Shown piece by piece: positions 33,599 through 44,831 of a stretch of 64,000 bases of DNA (position 1 is the first letter of the stretch; the number at the start of each line of letters is the position of its first letter). The notes under the pieces are model-generated. The model saw only the letters and a list, made by a program, of their open reading frames with translations, had not been told where the DNA came from and searched no databases. Source of the DNA: Vicia villosa (lineage: Eukaryota; Streptophyta; Magnoliopsida; Fabales; Fabaceae); assembly GCF_029867415.1 (NCBI RefSeq), contig NW_026705324.1, forward strand, positions 620,001 through 684,000. Reading direction: 5' to 3'. The position numbers and the translations under genes were made by a program.

Positions 33599-36191
33599 TG
33601 TAACACCCCAAATTCTACCCGAAAATATCATGCGAGAAATCAGAGTATTTTAAAAACTATCAACAAGCATTTGGGATATCACATTTACTTCATATAAACA
33701 ACTCATAAACAGATACATAGCACTTAAATCTCAGAGAAGCACAAAACAACTTATAACAGCTCTTAGACAAACCAACTTCAATTTAATATGCGGTGGAATC
33801 ATAACATTCGACTTTATAAACAAATCATCTTATTTAATCGGAAACAACTTCAAACATCATAGTACTTCTCATTATCCAATTTGGAACTCAACAACTAAAA
33901 CATGAACAACATAGAAACAACAATATAGACAACCCCCCGATGGCTACGTATCAGAGCGACACACCAACCTAACACGATGAAGCTACAAACTTCCACAGCT
34001 ATACTTGAGTACCTACCCATTTCCCATGATAGGGGAAACATCAGCAGAAGGGGTAAGATATCAAACATTATAAAGGAAAGTATGATAATACATATAGCAA
34101 AGGTAAGATCATACACAATTCACCACTTCTCAATATAAGCAATTTGCATCACAACAATAATGTTAACTATCAACTATAACAATGTATTCAAGTTTACAAG
34201 TATGTCATTCAAGCACATAATAACATACACTTCATAATCACAACGGAAATTAATACAACTATCAACAATGGCAAAACATGGTTCATATATTCCACATATA
34301 TACATATATCACTAATACATATATATTCGCATTCTCATCATATATGTTTCATTTACATATATCATATCTACACACATCAACAACTCATATCAAATGAATT
34401 CAACTTCGCAAACTATGCATTCACACATCATATCATTCACTTCATAAACACAACAATTTCAAATGCGACTCCATATGCGACTCAAACTATGCATATGCAT
34501 GTGGTACCATTAGAGTAAAACTCCTAACTTAGAACATTGCCGGTAATTATGAGGCATAAGGCAAAGCCCTCAACTTATCAGCACGGTCACATATCAACAT
34601 CACACGCTTCAACTTTATGTTATGCTATGCTATGCGGCAACATACAACGACTACAACTCGACAACGGAACAACGACACAACAACAACAACACAACAACAG
34701 TCACATATCAACATCACACCGTTCAACTTTAGCCATAGGCTCACAACACGACTTAACAACAGCACAACAACAATCACATATCAACATCACACTGTTCAAC
34801 TTTAGTTAAAGGTTCACAACAAAACTTATCAAGTTCATAGCAATATATATGCAATATTAAATTTTGCTAGGATTCACACCATAAGGCTATCCACATAACA
34901 ATGCATAATAATAATAATCATATTAGCAACCACAACATTATCCAACACAAAGGCATCCAAACCAAAACCATAACTTTGGTTCAACTCGCAAAATAATCAC
35001 AATATGCCAATATATCAAGTAAACCAATTCAACTTACAATTAACATTTAACTAATTTAGATATCATGTTAATTATAAAAATGACATCATTGGCATAGCAA
35101 TATATTATTCTCAACATAAATATTCAACCAAAACACTATTACGCTCAATTACTCAAAATACCGTAGTTAACCGATAAACCGAATAATTTATCCAAGTCTA
35201 AGTATTTTCCAATCAAAAAGACTTATTGAAATTAATTCAACTATTAATTAAATCAACCAATTAATAATCATATTATATTAATTCAATTCACTTCTATTTC
35301 TATTCCATTTCTAATTCTACAACAAAACTCATTATTTCACTATCAATGGTTTACCCACAACAAACACAATAATCTAATACATAAAGATCAACAATTGCAC
35401 ACAACTTATCACATTTATATCATCACATTCCAACAAACCACCAAATACCCAAAATTACAACATAGAAGTACATGAATATCAAGTATAGAATCTACCCACC
35501 ATAACCTACTATCATACACCCCTTTATCATGAAAGAACCTCACCCTTACCTTGGTAAATATGGACTCTTTTACCATAGCTCTAAGCTTTTCTCCAAAAGA
35601 AATTCTTTCTAACATCATTTGGAGACACACCTAAAAACCAGTTCGGGAATCAGCTTATCAGACAAACTTAAAACCCTGAAAATCAAAAATCGCTCTGGCC
35701 AGAACTTGCTTCTATGGTTCAGGAACGTCGTGTCCAAGTACCGCAACGATCCAACGGCTGGATTGAGAGATACGTTTGTTTTGCCAAGGTGACTATATGC
35801 TAAAACTTGCTGCGAAAATTGAGGCTTCCTCCATAATTTTTCTTCTTCTCTCAAGTGCTCTTCCATTCTTTCTCTTCTCTCTTCTTTCTCCCCCAAAATG
35901 AGTTATGAGACTCCAACTCTAAAATCCTAACTTTCTACTCTTACTATCTCTCTTATGTCAATTGGGCTTAATCCACCAATCCATCCATTATGTTTCTATC
36001 ACTTATGCCCATTTAGTTATATATCTCTAATAACTCAATTAAGTCAAACAACACAAACACTCACATAATTAAATACTTAAATAACTATTATATCACATAA
36101 TAATTAAATAAATAAGTAATTATTAAAAACACCAAATAATATAATTACTAATATAATTAATTAAAATATTAGTAAAAATTGGGATGTTACA
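33599..36191 (+). mobile_element. Solo LTR nested in the CACTA element (TGTAACACCCC family, 2,593 bp)
   Basis: The ends are TGTAACACCCC and GGGATGTTACA, near-perfect inverted termini. On both sides the CACTA coding frame is recognisable (NQWL before, LNIEIPQVWY-like after), so the insertion interrupts it. The flanks GCTCG and GCTTA are only partly alike, so the target duplication is eroded or the border is off by a base or two. No internal retroelement genes are present. The element at 56,427-58,647 belongs to the same family by its ends and by shared words such as GCATGTGGTACCAT. Confidence 0.72.
34575..34815 (+). repeat. Short tandem repeat with CACATATCAACATCACAC core
   Basis: Three units with the core TCACATATCAACATCACAC followed by a GTTCAACTTTA-like word occur near 34,588, 34,701 and 34,777. 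They are separated by (CAA)n-like spacers and lie inside the solo LTR. Short open frames over them are repeat artefacts. Confidence 0.75.
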
Positions 36192-36548
36192 GCTTAACAT
36201 AGAGATACCACAGGTTTGGTACACGTAAGTATATAATTGGATTTCTCATTATGATACATTCATGGTTTTGTATAGAATTTTTTTAACTAGTAAGGTATAT
36301 TCACCGTGTTTGTATTAAATTAAATAAATCGGATATTTGTGGATTAATGGATCCAGGTAGTATTTGATTTACAAGTAATTCTACAAAAAAAATTGAAACA
36401 TATACACCATCACAATTAGTTGAGAGAAAAGACTGTTACTTAGCACCATTTCTCCATACGTGAGTAATTTTGAAATCATGGTTTCTCTATTATACATAGT
36501 TAGTTTCCAGGTTTTACCAAATACTAATTATATATGCTTGTGTTCATT

Positions 36549-36580
36549 CAATATATATATATATACACACACGCACGCAT
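36549..36580. repeat. (AT)n / (AC)n microsatellite
   Basis: A run of AT units passes into ACACACACGCACGCATGTGTG within the CACTA element. Confidence 0.9.
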
Positions 36581-37066
36581 GTGTGGTTATATATTCATGA
36601 AATGTTTAAATTTGTATACAAGGAGATAAGCAAAGGGATAGTGTGGTTATTATGTAATAAAACACATGTTAAACATTGTCTCTACCAGCATCGTTGTTTT
36701 GTAAAAAATATTTAGGTTTGTAATATATGTTTAAATTACAGGTATAAAAAATATGGGGTATATATGGAAAAATAAAATAAAAAGTATTTCACCGCGGTTG
36801 TTTAAGATGACTGTGGTGATAGGTAGCGCGCCAAATATTATATACCATACAATCACTGGAAATAAAACTCATGATCTTTATATATTGCACAATTGCTGTT
36901 TACTATAACCGTTGTGATAGGTAGCGCGCTCCCTAGTTTATCACAACGGTCACACATCCATGGTAGAAAATAACATTCTTACAACCATACCTCACCTCGC
37001 AACGGTTGGTCAACCGTGATGATATCTCTTTTCCAGCCGTTGTGAGAAGGGTTTTTTGTAGTAGTG

Positions 37067-37480
37067 ATTGTTATATCACTCTACAATTCATATATCCGAG
37101 CACTCAATCTAATGGTGAAAAAATTAGGAGTTGATGCGAAAGTGACCCAAAAAGAGATAGAAGACACTAGAGGGTGTCATGTCAGATATTCATTCCAAAC
37201 AGAAAAATATATTGGCCACTTGAATGCAGATGTAAATGTTGCAGGTGATCATGTATTGGTTGCCTATTATATGCAATATGCATAGACATACTTTGATTGG
37301 CACGAGCATTCTTGTGGAGAAAAGTTTTAGTTATGTCAATGTTGTCTATCTTAAATACTTCATGGACTTAAAGGGGATTCACAAGTACAACTAGGGAATA
37401 ACTTGTTTGGTTTATCTGTACTCCAAATTAGTTGAAGGTAGTAAATAGAAGACGAGTAAGATAATTGGATGCAACTGTTT
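37067..37480 (+). pseudogene. Plant mobile domain (MAIN-like) gene fragment
   Basis: The translation shows LGVDAKVTQKEIEDTRGCH and, after a frameshift near 37,280, IGTSILVEKSFSYVNVVYLK followed by YLYSKLVEG. These match the order of conserved blocks in the plant mobile domain of MAIN-like proteins and of related transposon proteins. N- and C-terminal parts are missing. It abuts the CACTA terminus, so the CACTA element probably inserted beside or inside it. Not functional. Confidence 0.65.
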
Positions 37481-37724
37481 ATTTTAAGTAATTTATTTAC
37501 ATATCATTTATTAATTTGATACTACATGTTGTTCTACACCCTTATTGATATTTCCTCTAAACCATTTTCAAGCCTGAATATTCCAATATTTCTCAAGTAT
37601 TTCTAGTTGGGATGTTTCTAATTACACTGAAGAGTTGCCACATGCAGGCTAGTGAGCCATACAGACGGTGTGAAAAAGTATTTTGAAGTTTTCATAGGAT
37701 TTGAGAGAAGTGAATGGTGTGGCG

Positions 37725-38230
37725 TTAGGGATGGCAATGGATAGTCTGCGTATCCACAGTTTAAAAAAATCTTTGTACCCGAGATCATACCCGCATGGGC
37801 AGCAACATTTCTAGTTGTACCCGTACCCTATGGGTAGCTATGTACCCATATCCGTACTCGTTTATCCGCATTTCAAATAAATAAAAATTTCAATCAATTA
37901 CAATTTATCATTTCATTTAAAGTTTTTAACAACAATTATATTAAAATGTATACAAATTTATTTTTGAGTTAAAAATAAACAAACACTTATATTAAAATGC
38001 ATACAAGTTTAATGGTGATTTATTTCATAAAATTATTAAATATACATGTACATATAATAATAAAAATAAAAATATATAAATATATATAGTGCGGGTATGG
38101 AGTTGGATGGATACCTACACCATACCCACTTATTTTTATGAATAATTGAATGTGTCCGTGCCCGTAGTTATTTTACGAGTTTATATCCTATCTATTATGA
38201 GTAATTTTAACAGGTACTCATAGGAGAGGA
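37725..38230. mobile_element. Remnant of a hAT-like MITE (TAGGGATGGCAATGG)
   Basis: The segment begins TAGGGATGGCAATGGATAGT at 37,725, a widespread start of plant hAT-type miniature elements. It contains repeated GTACCC / CATACCC / GGGTA words in both orientations. The right terminus and the 8-bp duplication could not be found, so it is degraded or its end lies elsewhere. Confidence 0.5.
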
Positions 38231-38649
38231 GATGAGTCAAATTACCATATAAACAATTCCATATAAAAATCAGGTGTGGGATGGTTCCGAGCTTAGTTGT
38301 ATTCTTGACAAAGTTTATTTTAACTATGAATCAAGCCTTATTTTTTATTAATTCTTAACTATGTGATATATCAATAAATCTTTGATCTGAATTTTCAAAA
38401 GTCAATTTGAATATTCAGAAATCAATTTCGTTTTATTAAATCAATTCCATACACCTAAAAAAATGACATAAAATCTCTTTATAAAACATTGACTATCACA
38501 AATTTTTAAGCGAAAATAAATAAACCTGACAATCAAGAAAATTATTAATAAAATATTTTTTTTGCAAAAACATGTATGATAAAAAAAAAAGGGAAATAGA
38601 ACACTAAGATCCTTATTAAAAAGAAAAGTATCATAATAAAAAATGTAAC

Positions 38650-38743
38650 ACGAAGAAAAAAAATATGAGATGCCTATTTAAGTTGTGTGTTTGTTGAGTC
38701 ATTGTTGTACTTACCCGCAGTTTCATCTCTACGTCACTCAAAT
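38650..38743 (+). promoter_or_regulatory. TATA-like box and leader of the receptor-like protein gene
   Basis: CCTATTTAAG at about 38,673-38,682 is a TATA-like element. It places transcription start near 38,705 and supports the ATG at 38,744 instead of the in-frame GTG at 38,687. Confidence 0.5.
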
Positions 38744-41700
38744 ATGGATAGAAACTACCAAAGTTTTTCTTCAGCTGTTGTTTCCCTTTTGAGTGCATAT
38801 TTCATATTACTATGTTTCAGCATCCATTCATCATTTGGTTGCCTGCAACAAGAGAGGCAAGCTCTCGTTGAATTCAAAGAAAGTTTCAATGATCCTTCCT
38901 TCAGACTTTCTTCTTGGGAAGGAAATGATTGTTGCAGATGGAAAGGTATAAGCTGTAACAACATTACAGAACATGTTGTCAAGATTGACCTTAGGAATCC
39001 ATGCTACCCTCCAAGAGGACAACCTTATCCATCAAACTGTTCCTTCTCAACTTCTAAACTTGAATCTCAACGTCTCCATCCTTCTCTTTTAAATTTCAAA
39101 TATCTTACCTATTTGGACCTTAGCGGAAACAATTTCAGTTCATCTCCAATACCATCTTTTCTCAGTTTTATGAACCAGTTACAACACCTTTCTCTCTCCG
39201 ATTCCCATTTTAATGGCATGATCCCAAACAACCTTGGAAGCCTCTCAAAATTGACCATTCTTGATCTTAGTTACAATTCTTGGCTATACTCGAACGACAT
39301 CTATTGGCTTTCAAGACTTTCGTTGCTTCGGTATCTTTACATGAGTGATGTTTTTCTCGAGAGAACACAAAACTTATTCACGGTACTTAACATGATTCCT
39401 ACTTTGTTAGAATTAGACTTTACCAACTGCAGCTTAGCCCATATGCACAGTGATGATCAACTTGTTAGTTACACAAATCTTTCTACCATTGAGTCTCTCA
39501 GTCTCGCAGATAACGGACTTGATAGTCCAGATCTGATTGCATTTAGAAACACAACTTTAGTCATCTATATTGACCTTTCCAGCAATAATCTTACTTCAGT
39601 TCCATTTTGGTTAGGCAATTGTGCAAAGCTTGGAACTCTCTATCTTGGAAACAATGCTCTTAATGGTTCATTTCCAACCGCTCTTAGAAACCTGACTAAT
39701 TTGACATTGCTTGATATTCCCCAAAACAATATTGAATCTATTCCATTGTGGTTAGGAGGGTTAGAGGGCCTTTTGTATCTCAATATGTCATGGAACCATA
39801 TTGAGGGTTCTCTAACATCAATTCTGGGAAATATGTGTCATCTTCAGTCACTAGATTTGTCTGCAAATAGACTTCAAGGAGATGCACTCGTCGGTAATCT
39901 AGAATCTTCAAGATGCAATGGATTTGACTTACAGAAACTTGACCTATCCCAAAACAATTTCAACGATCAGCTGCCAACATGGTTGGGGAGACTTCAAAAT
40001 CTGGTAATCCTAACACTATATTCTAGTTTTTTTCATGGTCCTATACCAAATATTTGGGGAAACTTGTCAAACTTGCAATATTTAATCCTTTCTAACAATC
40101 ACTTAAATGGGTCTATTCCAAACTCTCTTGGGAAACTTGGGAATCTGAGCATCTTGGACATATCTAATAATGACTTGTTTGGGGGTCTTCCTTGTAGTTT
40201 AACAGCACTTGTAAATCTAGAGTATCTGCTTCTCAACAATAATAATTTTACAGGGTCTCTTCCTAATTGTATTGGCCAATTTGTCAATCTAAAATCTTTG
40301 ATTATTTCTTCAAATCATTTTTACGGTGTTATTCCGAAAAGTATTGAAAAAATAAGGACCCTAGAAAACCTTGATTTGTCTGAAAACTTGCTGAATGGAA
40401 CAATCCCACAAAATATTGGACAACTTTCAAAACTGCACACCCTTTATCTTAGTAAAAATAATTTGACAGGGAAGTTTCCATATAGTCTTGGTCAACTTAC
40501 GAACCTTCACAATTTAGACATGTCGCTCAACAATTTCGAAGGAGTGTTTTCTGAAATAAATTTTCCCAAGTTACTAGGCTATGTGAACCTCACCAATAAT
40601 CATATCACAGGGTCACTTCCCAAAAATATTGCTCATAGATTGCCAAATGTTACTTATTTGCTTCTTGGAGAGAACCGCATAAACGGTTCCATTCCAAATT
40701 CGTTGTGCAAAATAAACTCTTTGTACAATCTTGACCTTTCAGGCAACAATTTAGCTGGCAACATTCCTGATTGTTGGAGTTCAACTAAAAGATTAAATGA
40801 GATAAACCTATCATCAAACAAACTATCTGGATTTATTCCTAGCTCGTTTGGCCACCTTTCCACTTTGGTATGGTTACATTTGAATAATAACAGTTTTCAT
40901 GGGGAGTTTCCATCATTCTTGAAGAATTTAAAGCAACTGTTAATCTTAGATATTGGAGAGAATCAAATGTCGGGGAATATACCTTCATGGATTGGAGACA
41001 TTTTCACCTCGATCCAAATTCTGAGGTTAACACAAAACAAGTTTCAAGGGTACATTCCATCACAACTTTGCAAACTTTCAGCTTTGCAAATCTTGGACCT
41101 TTCCAACAACATGTTGATTGGTTCAATCCCTCACTGTATTGGAAATCTTACAGCCATGATTCAAGGAAGTAAACCATCTGTTGCCTTAGCTCCTGAAGAG
41201 TCGAGGTATATTGAATGGTATGAACAAGATGTCAGCCAGATCATTAGAGGAAGAGAAGATCATTATACAAGAAATTTAAAACTAGTGGCCAATATGGATT
41301 TATCAAACAACAATTTGAGTGGACCTATTCCTAAGGGGGTATTTCTTCTTACGGGCTTACAAGGCTTAAATTTGTCACACAATCACCTATCAGGTGAAAT
41401 TCCTATAACCATAGGGGACATGAGGTCACTTGAATCTTTGGACCTTTCTCATGATCAACTCTCAGGCCTAATTCCAAACACCATGTCTAGCTTAACTTTC
41501 CTAAGTCACTTAAACTTGTCCTACAACAATCTTTCAGGACCAATTCCACAAACAAACCAATTTTTAACACTTAATGATGATCCATCTATTTATTTTGGCA
41601 ACAAATATCTTTGTGGTGCACCATTGTCCAATAAATGTGATACTAATGAAAATAATAGAGATGAAAATGGAGATGAAGGTGTCAAAGAAGACAAGGTTGA

Positions 41701-41851
41701 GAAAATATGGTTTTACTTTGTGATAGCACTTGGATTTGGTAGTGGCTTTTGGGTTGTGATTGGAGTTTTGTTGTTGAAGAAGGTTTGGAGGCATGCTTAC
41801 TTTAGTTGCATTGATAAGGCAGTGTATAGGATAAAAGTGAAGTTCGAATAG
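38744..41851 (+). CDS. Leucine-rich-repeat receptor-like protein (EIX/Cf type)
   Basis: An intron-less, intact gene for 1,035 residues. The start MDRNYQSFSS is the first ATG after the TATA-like box. Order of parts: signal peptide (about 1-33), LRRNT cap with ERQALVEFKESFNDP and the WEGNDCCRWKGISC Cys pair, about 30 extracytoplasmic plant-type LRRs (LxxLDLSxNxLxGxIP), an island near residues 805-850 (EESRYIEWYEQDV) that interrupts the LRRs, four more LRRs, a C-terminal cap with YLCGAPLSNKC, an acidic juxtamembrane stretch, one transmembrane helix with Gly spacing (about 988-1,011), and a 24-residue tail LKKVWRHAYF. There is no kinase domain. Proteins of this class perceive microbial or endogenous ligands at the cell surface and signal with the SOBIR1 and BAK1 kinases. 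The ligand cannot be inferred. Confidence 0.93.
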   Translation: MDRNYQSFSSAVVSLLSAYFILLCFSIHSSFGCLQQERQALVEFKESFNDPSFRLSSWEGNDCCRWKGISCNNITEHVVKIDLRNPCYPPRGQPYPSNCSFSTSKLESQRLHPSLLNFKYLTYLDLSGNNFSSSPIPSFLSFMNQLQHLSLSDSHFNGMIPNNLGSLSKLTILDLSYNSWLYSNDIYWLSRLSLLRYLYMSDVFLERTQNLFTVLNMIPTLLELDFTNCSLAHMHSDDQLVSYTNLSTIESLSLADNGLDSPDLIAFRNTTLVIYIDLSSNNLTSVPFWLGNCAKLGTLYLGNNALNGSFPTALRNLTNLTLLDIPQNNIESIPLWLGGLEGLLYLNMSWNHIEGSLTSILGNMCHLQSLDLSANRLQGDALVGNLESSRCNGFDLQKLDLSQNNFNDQLPTWLGRLQNLVILTLYSSFFHGPIPNIWGNLSNLQYLILSNNHLNGSIPNSLGKLGNLSILDISNNDLFGGLPCSLTALVNLEYLLLNNNNFTGSLPNCIGQFVNLKSLIISSNHFYGVIPKSIEKIRTLENLDLSENLLNGTIPQNIGQLSKLHTLYLSKNNLTGKFPYSLGQLTNLHNLDMSLNNFEGVFSEINFPKLLGYVNLTNNHITGSLPKNIAHRLPNVTYLLLGENRINGSIPNSLCKINSLYNLDLSGNNLAGNIPDCWSSTKRLNEINLSSNKLSGFIPSSFGHLSTLVWLHLNNNSFHGEFPSFLKNLKQLLILDIGENQMSGNIPSWIGDIFTSIQILRLTQNKFQGYIPSQLCKLSALQILDLSNNMLIGSIPHCIGNLTAMIQGSKPSVALAPEESRYIEWYEQDVSQIIRGREDHYTRNLKLVANMDLSNNNLSGPIPKGVFLLTGLQGLNLSHNHLSGEIPITIGDMRSLESLDLSHDQLSGLIPNTMSSLTFLSHLNLSYNNLSGPIPQTNQFLTLNDDPSIYFGNKYLCGAPLSNKCDTNENNRDENGDEGVKEDKVEKIWFYFVIALGFGSGFWVVIGVLLLKKVWRHAYFSCIDKAVYRIKVKFE

Positions 41852-42306
41852 AGTTAGGAAGGTTAAAGAAAATATGTATGGGAAACCCTGTTGATTAGTA
41901 AAACATTATTATCTATATGTCTGAAAATATACTAATAAGAAATAACGGAGTGTCCCTCACTTTACAAACTGATATCAACTGCTTGGATCTCTGTGGCAGA
42001 GGGGGAATATGTCATCGTACGTCTGTTTAGTGTATTTTGATTGGTGTTTTATATTTATGTTTGGTTGCTTATTTGTTTTTCAGTGTTCTGTATTTAGTAT
42101 TCTGTATTTGGTTGTGGGTGCTAATAGTACGACCTTTTATTCTCCTTTTAATAATTTTGATTGAAACAATGAAAACTAGAGTATACAGAAGTTCACAAAA
42201 GAAAGGAATTAGCATAAATCCCATATTAAACAGTTCAAAGCGCCGCTTTTCGCATCTAGATAAACAAAAGAAAAACTACAATCTGGATTCCTTTTTTATT
42301 TTGTGA
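41852..42306. other. 3' intergenic region between receptor-like protein gene and PTD copy 1
   Basis: The two genes converge, 455 bp apart. From about 42,035 (GGTGTTTTATATTTATGTT) the sequence is homologous to 51,150 and 62,205, so the left border of duplicated unit A is here. No gene is seen. Confidence 0.7.
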
Positions 42307-44467
42307 TTAGTTAATCTTGGGACTTAAGAAAAACTTTGGATCCCTGAGAAACCTTGAAACCATATCTGCCTTGTCAGTGGAAAGATCTGTGTTTTCCAGA
42401 ATTTGCTCTTTTGATGCCTTCGCAATTGCTTGGACAGAACCAATTGCTTGACTGAGCTGAATTGAACCATCAGAATAACAATATAACTCAACCTATATGG
42501 TTGGCTATTACGCTTTTGCATGTGACAAAACTATTACTTAATCAGGTAGGAAGAGTAGCATAAGACTAACATAGCATCAAAACTTTGACACCAATGTACT
42601 TATTATCAGTTAATATGCAAAAGGAATGTTTATGCACAAACTACATATGACTGTTATACTTTCACCAATTTTGCACATCTATAATCAAGAAACCAAAGTT
42701 TTAGCAATGATGGATGGAGGCTTGTAAAAATATAAATAGAGTTTCCTTGTAGTATAGAGATGTACCGTATTTGCATCGTGATTGTCAATGTCTGGGATTG
42801 ATGTAACAACTTTAAGGTAAAAGTTCATTCCTTGCACCAACTGCCTCCTCTTCAAAACCATAACAAAGTTCATACATCAATAGGCTAGTTTCACTTATGT
42901 GAATCCTAGCAGCTACATAATATGAAATTTTAATGTAAAATCAATGGGCTAACCTCAGCTTTAAATTTTTCTTCAATTCCCTCCTGCTTGTATACTGCAA
43001 TTAGTTGAAGAATGTTAACTACAAATTGGAACAACACATTAAAGGTAGATAGATGGTTCAGATTCTACCTCCAGAAGAATGGGCTATTTTTACCATCTTT
43101 TCAAACCCCATTTCCAAGTCCTTAACTGGTACAAATGTAGGCTTGCCAATCACCATCCCAAATCTTCACACATTCATAACCATGATCCATGTTCTTTCAT
43201 TATTCAAGTCATACATAGCTAACATTAATCAATCAGAACAGAAGTAACAAAACTTACTTGAAATATGAATCGATAAATGAATCCATTTCCTCTTTTCCAG
43301 GAAGTGTGATAACAACATAAAAACGTGAAAACTGAGCCTTCAGTTGCTGAACTCTGCACCAGAAAATTCAAATCAAGCTGAAACTCTTCGCTAACTAAAA
43401 ATTCTACTTAAAAATTAGACAAAGTATTAGCAATGACTCCAAAACAATAGCATAGTAATTAACTTGTTGAAGATTGGAGCCACATTGTTACAGTCCCAGT
43501 TTGTCACAAAAATGAAGGCCACAGACAAACCTCCACAATTGAAAATAAAGTCCTACAAAGAAAATCCTCAAATATTTCAGTCATCATTTCATTTGAAAGT
43601 AACAAATTACAACAGGAAAGAAACAATGCAATTACCGGAGCAATTGGCACAAAATTAAGGCGAAATGAATTTGCAGAGAGGAAAGTGGAGATAAAGTCAA
43701 TGAAGGATGAATATTGATCCTCTTTCCATGAACTTCTCATCAAACAGACTCCATTTGTCCCTTTAACAAGTTAAGATAAGAATGCATTTTTTTTTTAGTG
43801 ATTACAGATTAAACTTTTACACAACACAAGCAATATGGTTAAACAAATGCGATCATTACTCCTTATAATTGAAGTATGGACACCGAAAACACGACACTGA
43901 CACTACACGTCGACACCACTAACAATTTGAAATAATGAATAAATTAAACATAATCAGAAGTGTCTGTGTCAATTTCGGACACCGACACGGACACGGACAC
44001 ATTTTTTTCAGGGGTGTTGGTACTACAGAGCCTACAATTGATTAGAAAATTAAAATTAACACCAGCATATCGAAGAAACTAAAGCATTAGGAGAAGAGTA
44101 TAAGCATTATTGCAAAATTTGCACAGTAAATGATAGATCAATCTGATGAGAATTGCTTTCTTAATAACACAGAATACTATAACTAAAAGCCTTAACTCAA
44201 CACATTCCGCAGGCAAATACTACATACTAAAGAACGAAAATCCAAAGTTAGGAAAAATTGAGATACATTCTGGCGAATCTCTTCTTCAAGCATAGATCAA
44301 TTTTGCAACAACAGTTAGTTATAGTTTTAAGAAACAGAATCCAAAGAGATCATAAACTAGAAATAAAATTCTGATTAAACGGTGTTTTTATCGGTGAATT
44401 GAGAAAAATAGTTACCGGAGAAAGATGCATTTGACGGAGTTGTTGAGCCTCTTCTGTATGTATCCAT
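42307..44467 (-). CDS. PTD: PARTING DANCERS (PTD), copy 1, complete
   Basis: Eight exons: 44467-44416, 43760-43636, 43552-43464, 43353-43258, 43163-43069, 42994-42954, 42849-42766, 42456-42307 (52, 125, 89, 96, 95, 41, 84, 150 bases), in frame for 243 residues. The start MDTYRR has an in-frame TGA 18 bases upstream. Landmarks are [71 protein letters not shown], then a helix-hairpin-helix region ending [14 protein letters not shown] is a nuclease-dead ERCC1-like protein that acts with SHOC1 in class I meiotic crossovers. Oddities: the hairpin reads SIPDID where copies 2 and 3 read SIPGID, and the exon 3 donor is AA/GT instead of AG/GT. Intron 1 holds a MITE. An E2F-like site lies 266 bases upstream. 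Confidence 0.85.
43879..44022 (-). mobile_element. MITE in intron 1 of PTD copy 1
   Basis: About 145 bp bounded by GACACCG and CGGGTGTTGG-like words, with repeated GTGTCC / GGACAC motifs. It is the reverse complement of the element at 53,087-53,229. It lies at a different place in the intron (after CATTACTCCTTATAATTGAAG), where copies 2 and 3 are uninterrupted. Confidence 0.7.
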
Positions 44468-44732
44468 GAGTGAATCACAGAGTCAACAATGTCTCTAAGA
44501 GTGAAGAAAAGTAAGAAGAAAAAAAATAAAAACTCATCTGATAACTCTCTATGGAAAGTTTAAATAGCAAATTGAAAAACAAAAGGAATGAGAAGACGAG
44601 TGAACAAACCAGCGGCAGATGAAGGATTCTGTTACGGCGGTGTGCGGTGGTTATCGTTACACAGCACGGAAATGAGATCGGAGGGAAGCGCGTTGGTCTC
44701 CGTTCGTTCACACAAACAAAAAAACATAGTAG

Positions 44733-44741
44733 TTTCCCGCC
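44733..44741 (+). promoter_or_regulatory. E2F-type site upstream of PTD copy 1
   Basis: TTTCCCGCC, the canonical E2F core, lies 266 bases upstream of the PTD ATG. It is conserved at 53,736-53,744 before copy 2. This fits cell-cycle or premeiotic S-phase control, which is inference. Confidence 0.6.
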
Positions 44742-44831
44742 TCAATGAAAGAACATCCAAACGACCAATAGGCAAAATATTTAAGCGTGAAATGTAATTT
44801 TGATTTGAGCTTAATTGTGGAGTAAATCCCA

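Larger units (their letters stand above)
31650..37066 (+). mobile_element. Degenerate CACTA (En/Spm-like) DNA transposon
   Basis: The right end at 37,062-37,066 reads, on the minus strand, CACTACTACAAAAAACCC, a CACTA terminus. Subterminal motifs of the ACCGTGGTGATA / CACAACGGT kind recur in both orientations near both ends (31,700-31,980; 36,790-37,050). Coding remnants of an En/Spm protein lie between 32,390 and 33,598. The left end is decayed; about 31,650 (ACAACAACAGCCATTG) is a guess. A 2.6-kb LTR at 33,599-36,191 is nested inside. Confidence 0.65.

Noticed and set aside
38687..38743. Longer N-terminus of the receptor-like protein
   Set aside because: It would start at GTG and lies within about 15 bases of the TATA-like box; the ATG at 38,744 gives a proper signal peptide.
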